NCBI GenBank assembly: GCA_017475805.1
Contig: JAFVEW010000307.1
Coordinates: forward strand, 1-5,654
Source: Synergistaceae bacterium
GTDB taxonomy: Bacteria; Synergistota; Synergistia; Synergistales; Aminobacteriaceae
DNA length: 5,654 nt
Reading direction: 5' to 3'
Position numbers and translations under genes: made by a program. Numbering within the stretch: position 1 is the first letter of the stretch; each line of letters begins with the position of its first letter. The notes under the pieces were generated by a model. It worked only from the letters and a program-made list of their open reading frames with translations. It was not told the origin of the DNA and searched no databases. Positions 1 through 5,456 of the stretch are shown one piece after another.

Positions 1-1
1 A

Positions 2-2155
2 GGCGGTAAAGGAATAATTTTTGCGACAGGAACACCTGTAAGTAACTCTATGACGGAACTTTACACAATGCAGAGATATTTGCAGTTCGGAAAGTTACGT
101 GCTATGGGACTTCAGAATTTTGACGCATGGGCTTCAACGTTCGGCGAAACTACGACAGCACTCGAATTAGCTCCTGAGGGTACGGGATTTAGGGCAAAAA
201 CGAGATTTTCAAAATTTTTTAATCTTCCTGAGTTAATGAAAGTCTTTAAGGACGTTGCAGACATTAAAACGGCTGATATGCTTAATCTTCCGCGACCGAA
301 AGCAAATTTTCATGTTGTTTCTGTAAAGCCGACCAAAGAACAAAAAGAGCTTGTCGCAGGACTTTCGGAAAGAGCGAGTAAAGTTCATAATCATCAAGTC
401 GAGCCAAATGTAGACAATATGCTTAAAATCACATCGGACGGGCGAAAAATCGGACTTGACCAGCGTTTAATAAATCCTTTACTGCCTGACGATCCTGGCA
501 CGATAGTTATTGCTTGTGTTAAAAATATTTTTCAAATATGGAACGACACGAAAAAAGACAGGCTGACGCAGTTAGTTTTCTGTGATTTTTCGACTCCGGG
601 CAAAGAAAAAGATTTTAACGTCTACGATGACATCAAGAAAAAATTAATTGCTGACGGTGTTCCGGAAAAAGAAATCGCTTTTATTCATGACGCTGACACC
701 GAAAAGAAAAAAGATGAATTATTCGCAAAAGTCCGAAGCGGAGAAGTTAGAGTTCTTATGGGGTCGACTCAGAAAATGGGTGCAGGTACAAATGTTCAGG
801 ACAGATTAATCGCGTTGCACGATTTAGACTGCCCGTGGCGACCTGCGGATTTAGAACAAAGAGCAGGGCGAATAATCCGGCAGGGTAACCAAAATCCCGA
901 AGTAAATATTTATCGTTACGTAACTGAAAACACTTTTGACGCTTATCTTTATCAAACTGTCGAGAATAAGCAAAAGTTTATCAGTCAAATTATGACGAGC
1001 CGTACTCCTTTAAGAAGCTGCGAGGACGTTGACGAATCTGTCTTGAGTTACGCTGAAGTCAAGGCTTTATGTATCGGCGACAACCGAATTAAAGAAAAAA
1101 TGGAACTTGATATTGACGTGAGTAAGTTAAAAGTTCTCGAAGCGAGTTTCAAAGACCAGCGTTACGCCTTGCAGGACAAGCTCCGAAAATCTTTGCCGAA
1201 TGCAATTTCTAAAGCTGAAGAAAAAATTAAACTTTTAGAGCAGGACGTTGAAAATTCTTTGAAAACTAAAAATTCAGATTTTCAAATGAAAATCATGGGA
1301 TGCTCATACGGTCTTGACGGAGAGGGTAAACCTCAAAAAAAGGAAGCAGGCGAGGCACTTTTAGCGGCGGCTCAAACATTAGGGCTTAACGCTGGAACAA
1401 TCGGAGAATATCGAGGCTTCAAAATGAGTGTTTATATGGATCAATCCTTCGGAAAAGTTTTCTTGAATCTTCAAGGTGCAACGACTTACAACATCGAACT
1501 CGGAACAAGCGAATTAGGAAATTTAACACGAATTGAAAACGCGATTAATGACATTCCGAAAAAACTCGAAGAGGTTAAAAGTCAGCTTGAAAACTATCAT
1601 AGCCAAATCAAGATAACGGAAGAAGAATTATCAAAGCCTTTTCCTTACGCTGACGAACTCAAAGAAAAATCCGCCCGTCTTGCACAATTAAATGCTGAAT
1701 TAATAATTCCTGAACGCGGAGAAACTCAAACATCGGAACAACCTGAACAAGAAAATTCTCTAACAGAAGACGAAAATCCTGAAATAAAGCCGGAAGAATC
1801 TCAGAAAATTGAAAATTTGTCTGAAACTAAAGCAGCTTATGGAATCCCAGAAAACAAACCGCAAATAACCTCGCAGATGATTCGGGACTTAAAGCTGATT
1901 AAGGGAGATATGTACATTTATCCCGATCCCCGAACTGATAATCAACATTACAAGGGCGAGATTCTTTATGTTGACAAAAAAATAGGCTATTGCGTTCAGT
2001 TGAGCGGCAAGCACAGTCTTTTTGCGCATAAACTTGAAAAATTAGAGCGAGTCCCAGAAGTCGGCGAAAATCTAAAAATTTCTTTTTCAGATGATTCTCA
2101 CAAAGCAACTATGAAAATTCAAGAAACTCAAACGCGGACACGATGCCGCAAATAA
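2..2155 (+). CDS. SNF2-family helicase, C-terminal part of a large DarB-like methylase-helicase (5' end outside window)
   Basis: The reading frame is open from base 2, so the ATG at 50 is internal; 717 residues are visible. The sequence opens in the middle of the SF2 core with motif III (FATGTPVSNS, residues 7-16). The second RecA-like lobe follows: motif V (QKMGAGTNVQ, about 257-266) and motif VI (QRAGRIIRQGN, about 286-296), whose arginines normally contact ATP. A charged helical, coiled-coil-prone stretch spans about 360-420, and the family's usual end (PFPYADELKEKSA) lies near 546-558. After it come an acidic Glu/Pro/Ser-rich linker (about 569-623) and a small domain (about 632-706) resembling the KfrB domain: LFAHKL, a VGE turn, then a beta strand. 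Family knowledge: such proteins are often fused to an N6-adenine methylase upstream, as in phage P1 DarB, and are linked to protecting transferred DNA from restriction. The methylase part is not visible here, so that role is inferred. Helicase identity is very secure; the KfrB-like assignment is moderate. Confidence 0.93.
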   Translation, partial: GGKGIIFATGTPVSNSMTELYTMQRYLQFGKLRAMGLQNFDAWASTFGETTTALELAPEGTGFRAKTRFSKFFNLPELMKVFKDVADIKTADMLNLPRPKANFHVVSVKPTKEQKELVAGLSERASKVHNHQVEPNVDNMLKITSDGRKIGLDQRLINPLLPDDPGTIVIACVKNIFQIWNDTKKDRLTQLVFCDFSTPGKEKDFNVYDDIKKKLIADGVPEKEIAFIHDADTEKKKDELFAKVRSGEVRVLMGSTQKMGAGTNVQDRLIALHDLDCPWRPADLEQRAGRIIRQGNQNPEVNIYRYVTENTFDAYLYQTVENKQKFISQIMTSRTPLRSCEDVDESVLSYAEVKALCIGDNRIKEKMELDIDVSKLKVLEASFKDQRYALQDKLRKSLPNAISKAEEKIKLLEQDVENSLKTKNSDFQMKIMGCSYGLDGEGKPQKKEAGEALLAAAQTLGLNAGTIGEYRGFKMSVYMDQSFGKVFLNLQGATTYNIELGTSELGNLTRIENAINDIPKKLEEVKSQLENYHSQIKITEEELSKPFPYADELKEKSARLAQLNAELIIPERGETQTSEQPEQENSLTEDENPEIKPEESQKIENLSETKAAYGIPENKPQITSQMIRDLKLIKGDMYIYPDPRTDNQHYKGEILYVDKKIGYCVQLSGKHSLFAHKLEKLERVPEVGENLKISFSDDSHKATMKIQETQTRTRCRK

Positions 2156-2165
2156 TTTATTGTTT

Positions 2166-2171
2166 AAGGAG
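2166..2171 (+). promoter_or_regulatory. Ribosome binding site for the 244-residue protein
   Basis: AAGGAG lies six bases before the ATG at 2178, inside the 22-nt gap after the helicase stop codon. It fixes the start and shows independent translation initiation within a probable shared transcript. I see no promoter in this gap. Confidence 0.75.
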
Positions 2172-2177
2172 TAAAAA

Positions 2178-2912
2178 ATGCAAAATAAGAATTTCAGTTT
2201 TACACACGAAGAACTCAAAAAAATTTTTGAGAAATTAAAATTTCAAGCGAAAGAAAATCAAACATGGACAGCTGAAGAAATCTCGAAATATCACTGCGAC
2301 TGGAACGCCTTAATTAAGAGTATGAGCAAAAACGAATTTTCTTGGAAAGAATTAAATCACGTTATTCAAGGACGAAATCGCTGCTTGAAAAATCTTAAAG
2401 CCGCTCCACAAGAGAAAATAATCGAGATTAACAAAGTCGAAGGAAACGAAATTGAATCAGCAGTTTCATTATTAAAAAATCCGCGTTCGCTTGATAATTC
2501 TTCATTTCGAGGCTACGAGGCTTCAGCACAGCAAAATGACACTCTCGACGTTCTTGAACAAATTAAAAAGAAAGTTCGAGAAAACAAAAATTCTCTTGAA
2601 AAATTAAAGCAGGCCGGATTATCAGAAAAGGACATCACGAAAAATAAAATTGTTCGTCCGGGACAATTTCCGAATCTTAAAGGCGCAGAAATTATTTCGA
2701 GAACAAAAGAAACTTTGACTCTCATCAAAGGTCGAAATCTTTTTATTTATGAGTTGAAGCATCTTGAACTCAAATCTCCGGCTATTGGACAAATCGGCGA
2801 AAAATTAGATTTGAAATGGCCTTCAGGTCAGAAAAAAGCCCAAGCTATGAAATCTCTCGAATTTGAAAAGCATAAAAGTCGCGCACGAAGTCAGCAGGAG
2901 GTCATAAAGTAA
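2178..2912 (+). CDS. Hypothetical mobile-element protein with C-terminal KfrB-like domain
   Basis: I do not recognise this 244-residue protein as a whole. It has no signal peptide or membrane segment and is rich in Lys, Glu and Asn, so it is probably cytoplasmic. Residues 1-75 look like a compact helical domain with aromatic positions (TWTAEE, DWNAL, FSWKEL). Residues 76-120 look like a linker, and 121-150 form a charged helix with coiled-coil character (EQIKKKVRENKNSLEKL). Residues about 165-225 align by eye with the tail of the preceding helicase: LFIYELKHLE against LFAHKLEKLE, IGEKLDLKW against VGENLKISF, and KAQAMK against KATMK. That tail resembles the KfrB domain of plasmid proteins. 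The gene starts 22 nt after the helicase gene and ends 1 nt before traG, so it is most likely co-transcribed with them. A DNA-handling accessory role is a guess; no catalytic residues are apparent. Confidence 0.85.
   Translation: MQNKNFSFTHEELKKIFEKLKFQAKENQTWTAEEISKYHCDWNALIKSMSKNEFSWKELNHVIQGRNRCLKNLKAAPQEKIIEINKVEGNEIESAVSLLKNPRSLDNSSFRGYEASAQQNDTLDVLEQIKKKVRENKNSLEKLKQAGLSEKDITKNKIVRPGQFPNLKGAEIISRTKETLTLIKGRNLFIYELKHLELKSPAIGQIGEKLDLKWPSGQKKAQAMKSLEFEKHKSRARSQQEVIK
2896..2901 (+). promoter_or_regulatory. Ribosome binding site for traG, inside the upstream gene
   Basis: AGGAGG lies 12 nt before the ATG at 2914, within the last codons of the upstream gene. The upstream stop codon (2910-2912) and the traG start are one base apart. 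This arrangement suits translational coupling or re-initiation. The 12-nt spacing is slightly long. Confidence 0.65.
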
Positions 2913-2913
2913 G

Positions 2914-4818
2914 ATGAAGACAACAATCAAAGGCAATTATTCATTCCGCAGACCGTCAAAGCGTAAGGGCTCGAACGCGCTTGCGATTATCGGATTTATT
3001 TTGATTTTAATTTCATTCGTGGCAGGAACGCAGTTTTTTGCTTTGGACGTAGGCAAAAATAGACTTCCCAACGAATTATTCAGTTACGCAGGAATAAAAA
3101 TTTATTCGCCTTTTGAAATTTTAGAATGGCTTAAACTCTGGAAAAAAAGTCATGGCGACATGAAAGATTTTACGGACAGTTTAATCGTTATGGGCGGTTG
3201 TGCTTTTATCGGAGTTGCGTTAATTAGCGTGAACATCAGAAATCGAAACTCAATGCAGGATGCGGCGAATTTATACGGCTCTGCTCAATACGCTGAACTT
3301 GACGAAATTCGAGAGGCCGGATTATTACCGCCTAAAAAAGAAAAAGGTGCAGGAGTTTATGTCGGAGGCTGGATAAATCCGAAAGACAAACAGCAATATT
3401 ATTTACGTCATAACGGAAAAGAACACGTCATAGCCTTTGCTCCGACTCGTTCAGGGAAGGGCGTAGGCTTAGTTATTCCAACGCTTTTATCTTGGGAACA
3501 TTCTGTCGTAGTTCTTGACATAAAGGGAGAGAATCACGCTTTGACTTCAGGTTGGCGTCATCAAAACGGCCATAAAGTTTTGCGATGGGATCCGACTGAC
3601 GCAATCGAGGGCAGAAGCGCACGTTACAATCCGCTTGCTGAAATCCGAATCGGAACAGTTTATGAAACAGGCGACGTTATGAACGTTGCCACGCTTTTAG
3701 TTGACCCTGAGGGTAAAGGCGTTGAGGGACATTGGGAGCAGACAGCGCGGTCTTTGTTAATAGGGACAATAACTCACGTTGTTTACAAAGCACGTAACGA
3801 GGGGCGGACAGGAAATTTATCTGAAGTTTTGCATGAACTTACGGGCAACGGCTACGAGGACATGGCTAATTCATGGAAGCAATACGAACATAAACGTGAT
3901 GGCGACGTTTTTTATGACCCGACAGGAAAAGTTCGCGAAAGTCCTTGTCATCCTGTTGTTGAGCAAGTTGCAAACGAAATGTTGAATCGCGCTGAAGAAG
4001 AAGCCTCGTCAGTTTTATCGACTGCAGTAGCAAAATTAGGACTTTACACAGACCCAGTTGTAGCAAGGAATACAGCCGCGAGTGATTTTAGAATTCAAGA
4101 TATCATGGACAACGATTCGCCTGTATCTCTTTATCTTGTTTTAAATCCGACAAATATTCAGCGGTTGAAGCCGTTAGTTCGACTTTTTATTTCGCAGTTA
4201 ATTTTTATTTTAATGCCGGAAATGGAATTTAAGGGCGGACAAATGAAAGCTCCTTATAAACACAGGCTTTTATTATTGTTAGACGAATTTCCTGCACTTG
4301 GGAAGTTAGGAATTTTTGAGCAGGCAATAGCTTATTTCGGAGGCTGGAATATCAAGGCTTATTTAATTTGTCAAGACAAAGCACAGCTTGACGCGGCTTA
4401 CGGCAAGGACGAATCAATAACTTCAAACTGTCATGTAACGATAGCTTACGCCCCGAATAAAGTCGACACGGCAAAATATTTATCAGATAGACTTGGAGTT
4501 ACGACCGTTATAAAAGAGCAGGAAAGTATTTCATTTCAGGGCGGAACAGGATTTTTTGCGAAAAAGAGCGTAACAAAATCTCAGCAGGAAGTTCAGAGAG
4601 CGGTTTTAACGCCGGACGAAATTATGAGGCTTCCCGGACCTGTAAAAGATGTAAATCAAAATATCGTAGAGCCTGGCGATATGCTGATTTTTTCGGCAGG
4701 GTTTCCGCCGATTTACGGGAAGCAGATTTTATATTTTCTCGATAAAGTTTTTTCGGAACGCTCTAAAATTGACGCGCCGGAAAAAAGCGATGTTATTAAA
4801 AATGAAAAAGTTGCTTAA
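2914..4818 (+). CDS. traG: TraG/VirD4-type conjugative coupling protein (RP4 TraG-like)
   Basis: This is the type IV coupling protein: a hexameric inner-membrane ATPase that links the relaxase-DNA complex to the secretion channel during conjugation. The 634 residues match the usual length of RP4 TraG, so the gene looks complete. Two membrane helices sit at the N-terminus (about 22-44 and 88-106), separated by a short periplasmic loop. The cytoplasmic ATPase follows: Walker A (APTRSGKG, 176-183, key K182), the family motif VVLDIKGEN (about 199-207), Walker B (LLLLLDEFPALGK, 452-464, D457/E458), and the C-terminal motor signatures SNCHVTIAYAPNK (about 504-516), VQRAVLTPDEIMRLPGP and EPGDMLIF. 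No key residue is missing. The ATG at 2914 is chosen because of the AGGAGG upstream and because it keeps the first membrane helix. The closest resemblance I recall is to the proteobacterial/IncP branch, not the shorter Gram-positive TcpA-like proteins. I see no relaxase or channel genes in the window; they should lie outside it. Confidence 0.97.
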   Translation: MKTTIKGNYSFRRPSKRKGSNALAIIGFILILISFVAGTQFFALDVGKNRLPNELFSYAGIKIYSPFEILEWLKLWKKSHGDMKDFTDSLIVMGGCAFIGVALISVNIRNRNSMQDAANLYGSAQYAELDEIREAGLLPPKKEKGAGVYVGGWINPKDKQQYYLRHNGKEHVIAFAPTRSGKGVGLVIPTLLSWEHSVVVLDIKGENHALTSGWRHQNGHKVLRWDPTDAIEGRSARYNPLAEIRIGTVYETGDVMNVATLLVDPEGKGVEGHWEQTARSLLIGTITHVVYKARNEGRTGNLSEVLHELTGNGYEDMANSWKQYEHKRDGDVFYDPTGKVRESPCHPVVEQVANEMLNRAEEEASSVLSTAVAKLGLYTDPVVARNTAASDFRIQDIMDNDSPVSLYLVLNPTNIQRLKPLVRLFISQLIFILMPEMEFKGGQMKAPYKHRLLLLLDEFPALGKLGIFEQAIAYFGGWNIKAYLICQDKAQLDAAYGKDESITSNCHVTIAYAPNKVDTAKYLSDRLGVTTVIKEQESISFQGGTGFFAKKSVTKSQQEVQRAVLTPDEIMRLPGPVKDVNQNIVEPGDMLIFSAGFPPIYGKQILYFLDKVFSERSKIDAPEKSDVIKNEKVA

Positions 4819-4827
4819 TTATATATA

Positions 4828-4857
4828 TTTCCACCAAAGTTAAGAATGTGATATAAT
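4828..4857 (+). promoter_or_regulatory. Extended -10 promoter for the HTH regulator gene
   Basis: A perfect TATAAT (4852-4857) is preceded by TGA (4849-4851), giving an extended -10 element. A partial -35, TTTCCA (4828-4833, four of six matches), lies 18 bp upstream. It sits in the 74-nt gap after traG, just upstream of the ribosome site and GTG start of the HTH gene. No terminator separates it from traG, so read-through could add to expression. Confidence 0.75.
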
Positions 4858-4876
4858 GCTTCAAGTTTAATTTTGC

Positions 4877-4884
4877 AGAGGAGG
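4877..4884 (+). promoter_or_regulatory. Ribosome binding site that selects a GTG start
   Basis: AGAGGAGG ends eight bases before GTG at 4893. The next in-frame ATG is at 5143, near the gene's end and beyond the HTH, so this site decides in favour of the GTG start. Confidence 0.8.
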
Positions 4885-4892
4885 TTAAGAAC

Positions 4893-5168
4893 GTGAAAGT
4901 TGAGAATAATTTGCTAAAAAATTTTGAATGGAAAAATTTTTGTAAAGTCTTGGAATTTTATAGGCTTTCTTTGAATTTGTCAAAAAATAAATTAGCATTG
5001 TCTTTAGGAGTTACACCCACTATCGTAGGATATTGGGAAGAGGGAAGAAAAGAACCCAAAATTTCAAACTTTGTTAAATTGACGCAAGTTTTGGGAGTTT
5101 CTGAATCTGAATTTTTACATCCTACAGATGAGGTAAAGGAAAAAATGAAAGAAATGAAATTAATATAA
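4893..5168 (+). CDS. Small Cro/C1 (XRE)-family helix-turn-helix regulator
   Basis: This 91-residue protein is essentially one HTH domain. Helices run from about residue 13. The HTH itself spans about 28-56: helix 2 over SKNKLALSLGV, a turn, then recognition helix TPTIVGYWEEG, followed by the typical RKEP and a leucine-rich closing helix (KLTQVLGVSESEFLHP). A short charged tail has no obvious dimerisation or ligand domain. Family knowledge: such proteins bind operators as dimers and usually repress nearby or their own promoters. Here it has its own extended -10 promoter and a GTG start with a strong ribosome site. A hand count gives about 29% GC (79 of 276 bases), clearly lower than traG next to it, which suggests a separate origin. 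Its place between the transfer genes and a structured region before the primase-like gene suggests it controls that junction (inference). The DNA target and partner are unknown. Confidence 0.88.
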   Translation: MKVENNLLKNFEWKNFCKVLEFYRLSLNLSKNKLALSLGVTPTIVGYWEEGRKEPKISNFVKLTQVLGVSESEFLHPTDEVKEKMKEMKLI

Positions 5169-5177
5169 AAGAGCCTT

Positions 5178-5228
5178 AAAAAAAGCGAAACACTCTGCTC
5201 GATTTTGACCAGTCCAGTCAGAGTGCGC
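5178..5228 (-). terminator. Intrinsic terminator on the minus strand
   Basis: On the minus strand, GCG plus CACTCTG (5228-5219) pairs with CAGAGTG (5197-5191), then a TTT bulge (5190-5188), then CGC (5187-5185), followed at once by TTTTTTT (5184-5178). All ten stem pairs are Watson-Crick. On the + strand the same hairpin is not followed by a T-run, so it should not terminate transcription leaving the HTH gene. An inner TGAC/GTCA pair (5206-5209 with 5217-5220) offers a competing fold. Confidence 0.6.
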
Positions 5229-5231
5229 GTA

Positions 5232-5253
5232 CGATCTGCAAAAAGGCAGATTG
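5232..5253. repeat. 8-bp hairpin dyad with six-base loop
   Basis: CGATCTGC (5232-5239) pairs with GCAGATTG (5246-5253) around the loop AAAAAG. Seven pairs are Watson-Crick, and one (G5233 with T5252) is a G-U wobble on the + strand RNA. On the minus strand the same position is A opposite C, so the continuous minus-strand stem is the inner 6 bp (5234-5239 with 5246-5251). No T-run follows on either strand, so it is not a terminator by itself. Confidence 0.6.
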
Positions 5254-5264
5254 CATATATAAGT

Positions 5265-5305
5265 TGATTTTCTATTTAAGTATAACACAAAAAAACAGAA
5301 AATCA
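5265..5305. repeat. 9-bp perfect inverted repeat flanking a putative promoter
   Basis: TGATTTTCT (5265-5273) and AGAAAATCA (5297-5305) are exact reverse complements separated by 23 nt. Their centres are 32 bp apart, about three helical turns. The minus-strand -10 (5279-5284) lies between the arms. It could be a paired operator for the adjacent HTH protein or a weak, AT-rich hairpin in RNA. Confidence 0.55.
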
Positions 5306-5306
5306 C
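5279..5306 (-). promoter_or_regulatory. Minus-strand extended -10 promoter for the putative small RNA
   Basis: The minus strand reads TGT directly before TATACT (-10 at 5284-5279), an extended -10 with five of six consensus matches. The best -35 is a weak GTGATT (5306-5301) at 16-bp spacing. Extended -10 promoters can work with a poor -35. It points away from the primase-like gene, towards the intrinsic terminator at 5178. Confidence 0.45.
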
Positions 5307-5375
5307 GGAAAAAAAATAATATGTAAAGAAGAGAAAAAAATCTTTTCAATACATAAAAAATTTTTCAAAGTTCTT

Positions 5376-5387
5376 AAAGGAGGTGAT
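5376..5387 (+). promoter_or_regulatory. Isolated full-length Shine-Dalgarno-like sequence
   Basis: AAAGGAGGTGAT is a near-perfect complement of the 16S rRNA 3' end, yet no ATG, GTG or TTG follows at usable spacing. A GTG overlaps the motif itself and would open a 17-codon frame ending at 5436. A TTG at 5405 is followed by one codon and a stop. It may be a ribosome standby site, the remnant of a lost small gene, or chance. Confidence 0.4.
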
Positions 5388-5440
5388 AGGGAAAATAAAA
5401 AAAATTGCGGTAAACAAGAGTTTTTTAGAAGTTTAATTAA

Positions 5441-5447
5441 AAGGAGG
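5441..5447 (+). promoter_or_regulatory. Ribosome binding site for the primase-like gene
   Basis: AAGGAGG lies nine bases before the ATG at 5457 and supports that start. It sits just downstream of an AT-only TTTAATTAA stretch, so it is likely to be unpaired and accessible. Confidence 0.75.
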
Positions 5448-5456
5448 AAAAATTTA

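Larger units (their letters stand above)
5178..5272 (-). ncRNA. Putative antisense small RNA (about 95 nt) upstream of the primase-like gene
   Basis: Read on the minus strand, an extended -10 promoter at 5279-5287 is followed in order by a probable start near 5272, an AU-rich single-stranded lead, an 8-bp hairpin (5253-5232, loop CUUUUU), a short linker, and a hairpin plus U-run typical of an intrinsic terminator. Promoter, body and terminator fit within about 110 bases with no room for a protein. The RNA would be antisense to the leader of any transcript from the HTH gene into the primase-like gene. By analogy with plasmid antisense regulators it might limit expression of that gene. The start is estimated, the family is not recognised, and both function and expression are inferred. 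Confidence 0.45.
5169..5456. other. Structured non-coding region between the HTH and primase-like genes
   Basis: These 288 bases hold no convincing protein gene. The left half (5178-5305) carries three dyads in a row: a 10-bp stem with an A3 bulge, an 8-bp stem, and a 9-bp inverted repeat with a 23-nt loop. The right half (about 5306-5440) is very rich in A and T, with A-runs, the palindrome AAAAATTTTT near 5356-5365, and an isolated full-length Shine-Dalgarno-like sequence at 5376. No direct-repeat array (iterons), DnaA-box cluster or tRNA is apparent. It could be a leader with an antisense RNA, an operator region or a replication-related site; I favour the first. Confidence 0.7.

Noticed and set aside
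50..2155. ATG at 50 as the true start of the helicase gene
   Set aside because: The frame stays open upstream to base 2 and the residues before the ATG (FATGTPVSNS) are conserved SF2 motif III, so this ATG is internal.
3779..4066. Short frames on both strands inside traG
   Set aside because: They overlap the highly conserved coupling-protein gene in other frames and show no ribosome sites or recognisable domains.
5205..5235. Possible + strand promoter TTGACC (5205-5210) with TACGAT (5230-5235)
   Set aside because: The -35 is good, but the 19-bp spacing is long and the -10 has only four matches. Both lie within the minus-strand hairpins, so I could not support it above chance.
5185..5305. 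Origin of transfer or CRISPR-like array
   Set aside because: The hairpins differ from each other, no repeat-spacer periodicity exists, no RP4-type nic sequence is seen, and no relaxase gene is adjacent in the window.
5321..5326. ATG-TAA start-stop minigene in the leader
   Set aside because: There is no clear ribosome site in front of it, and the sequence is expected by chance in such AT-rich DNA.
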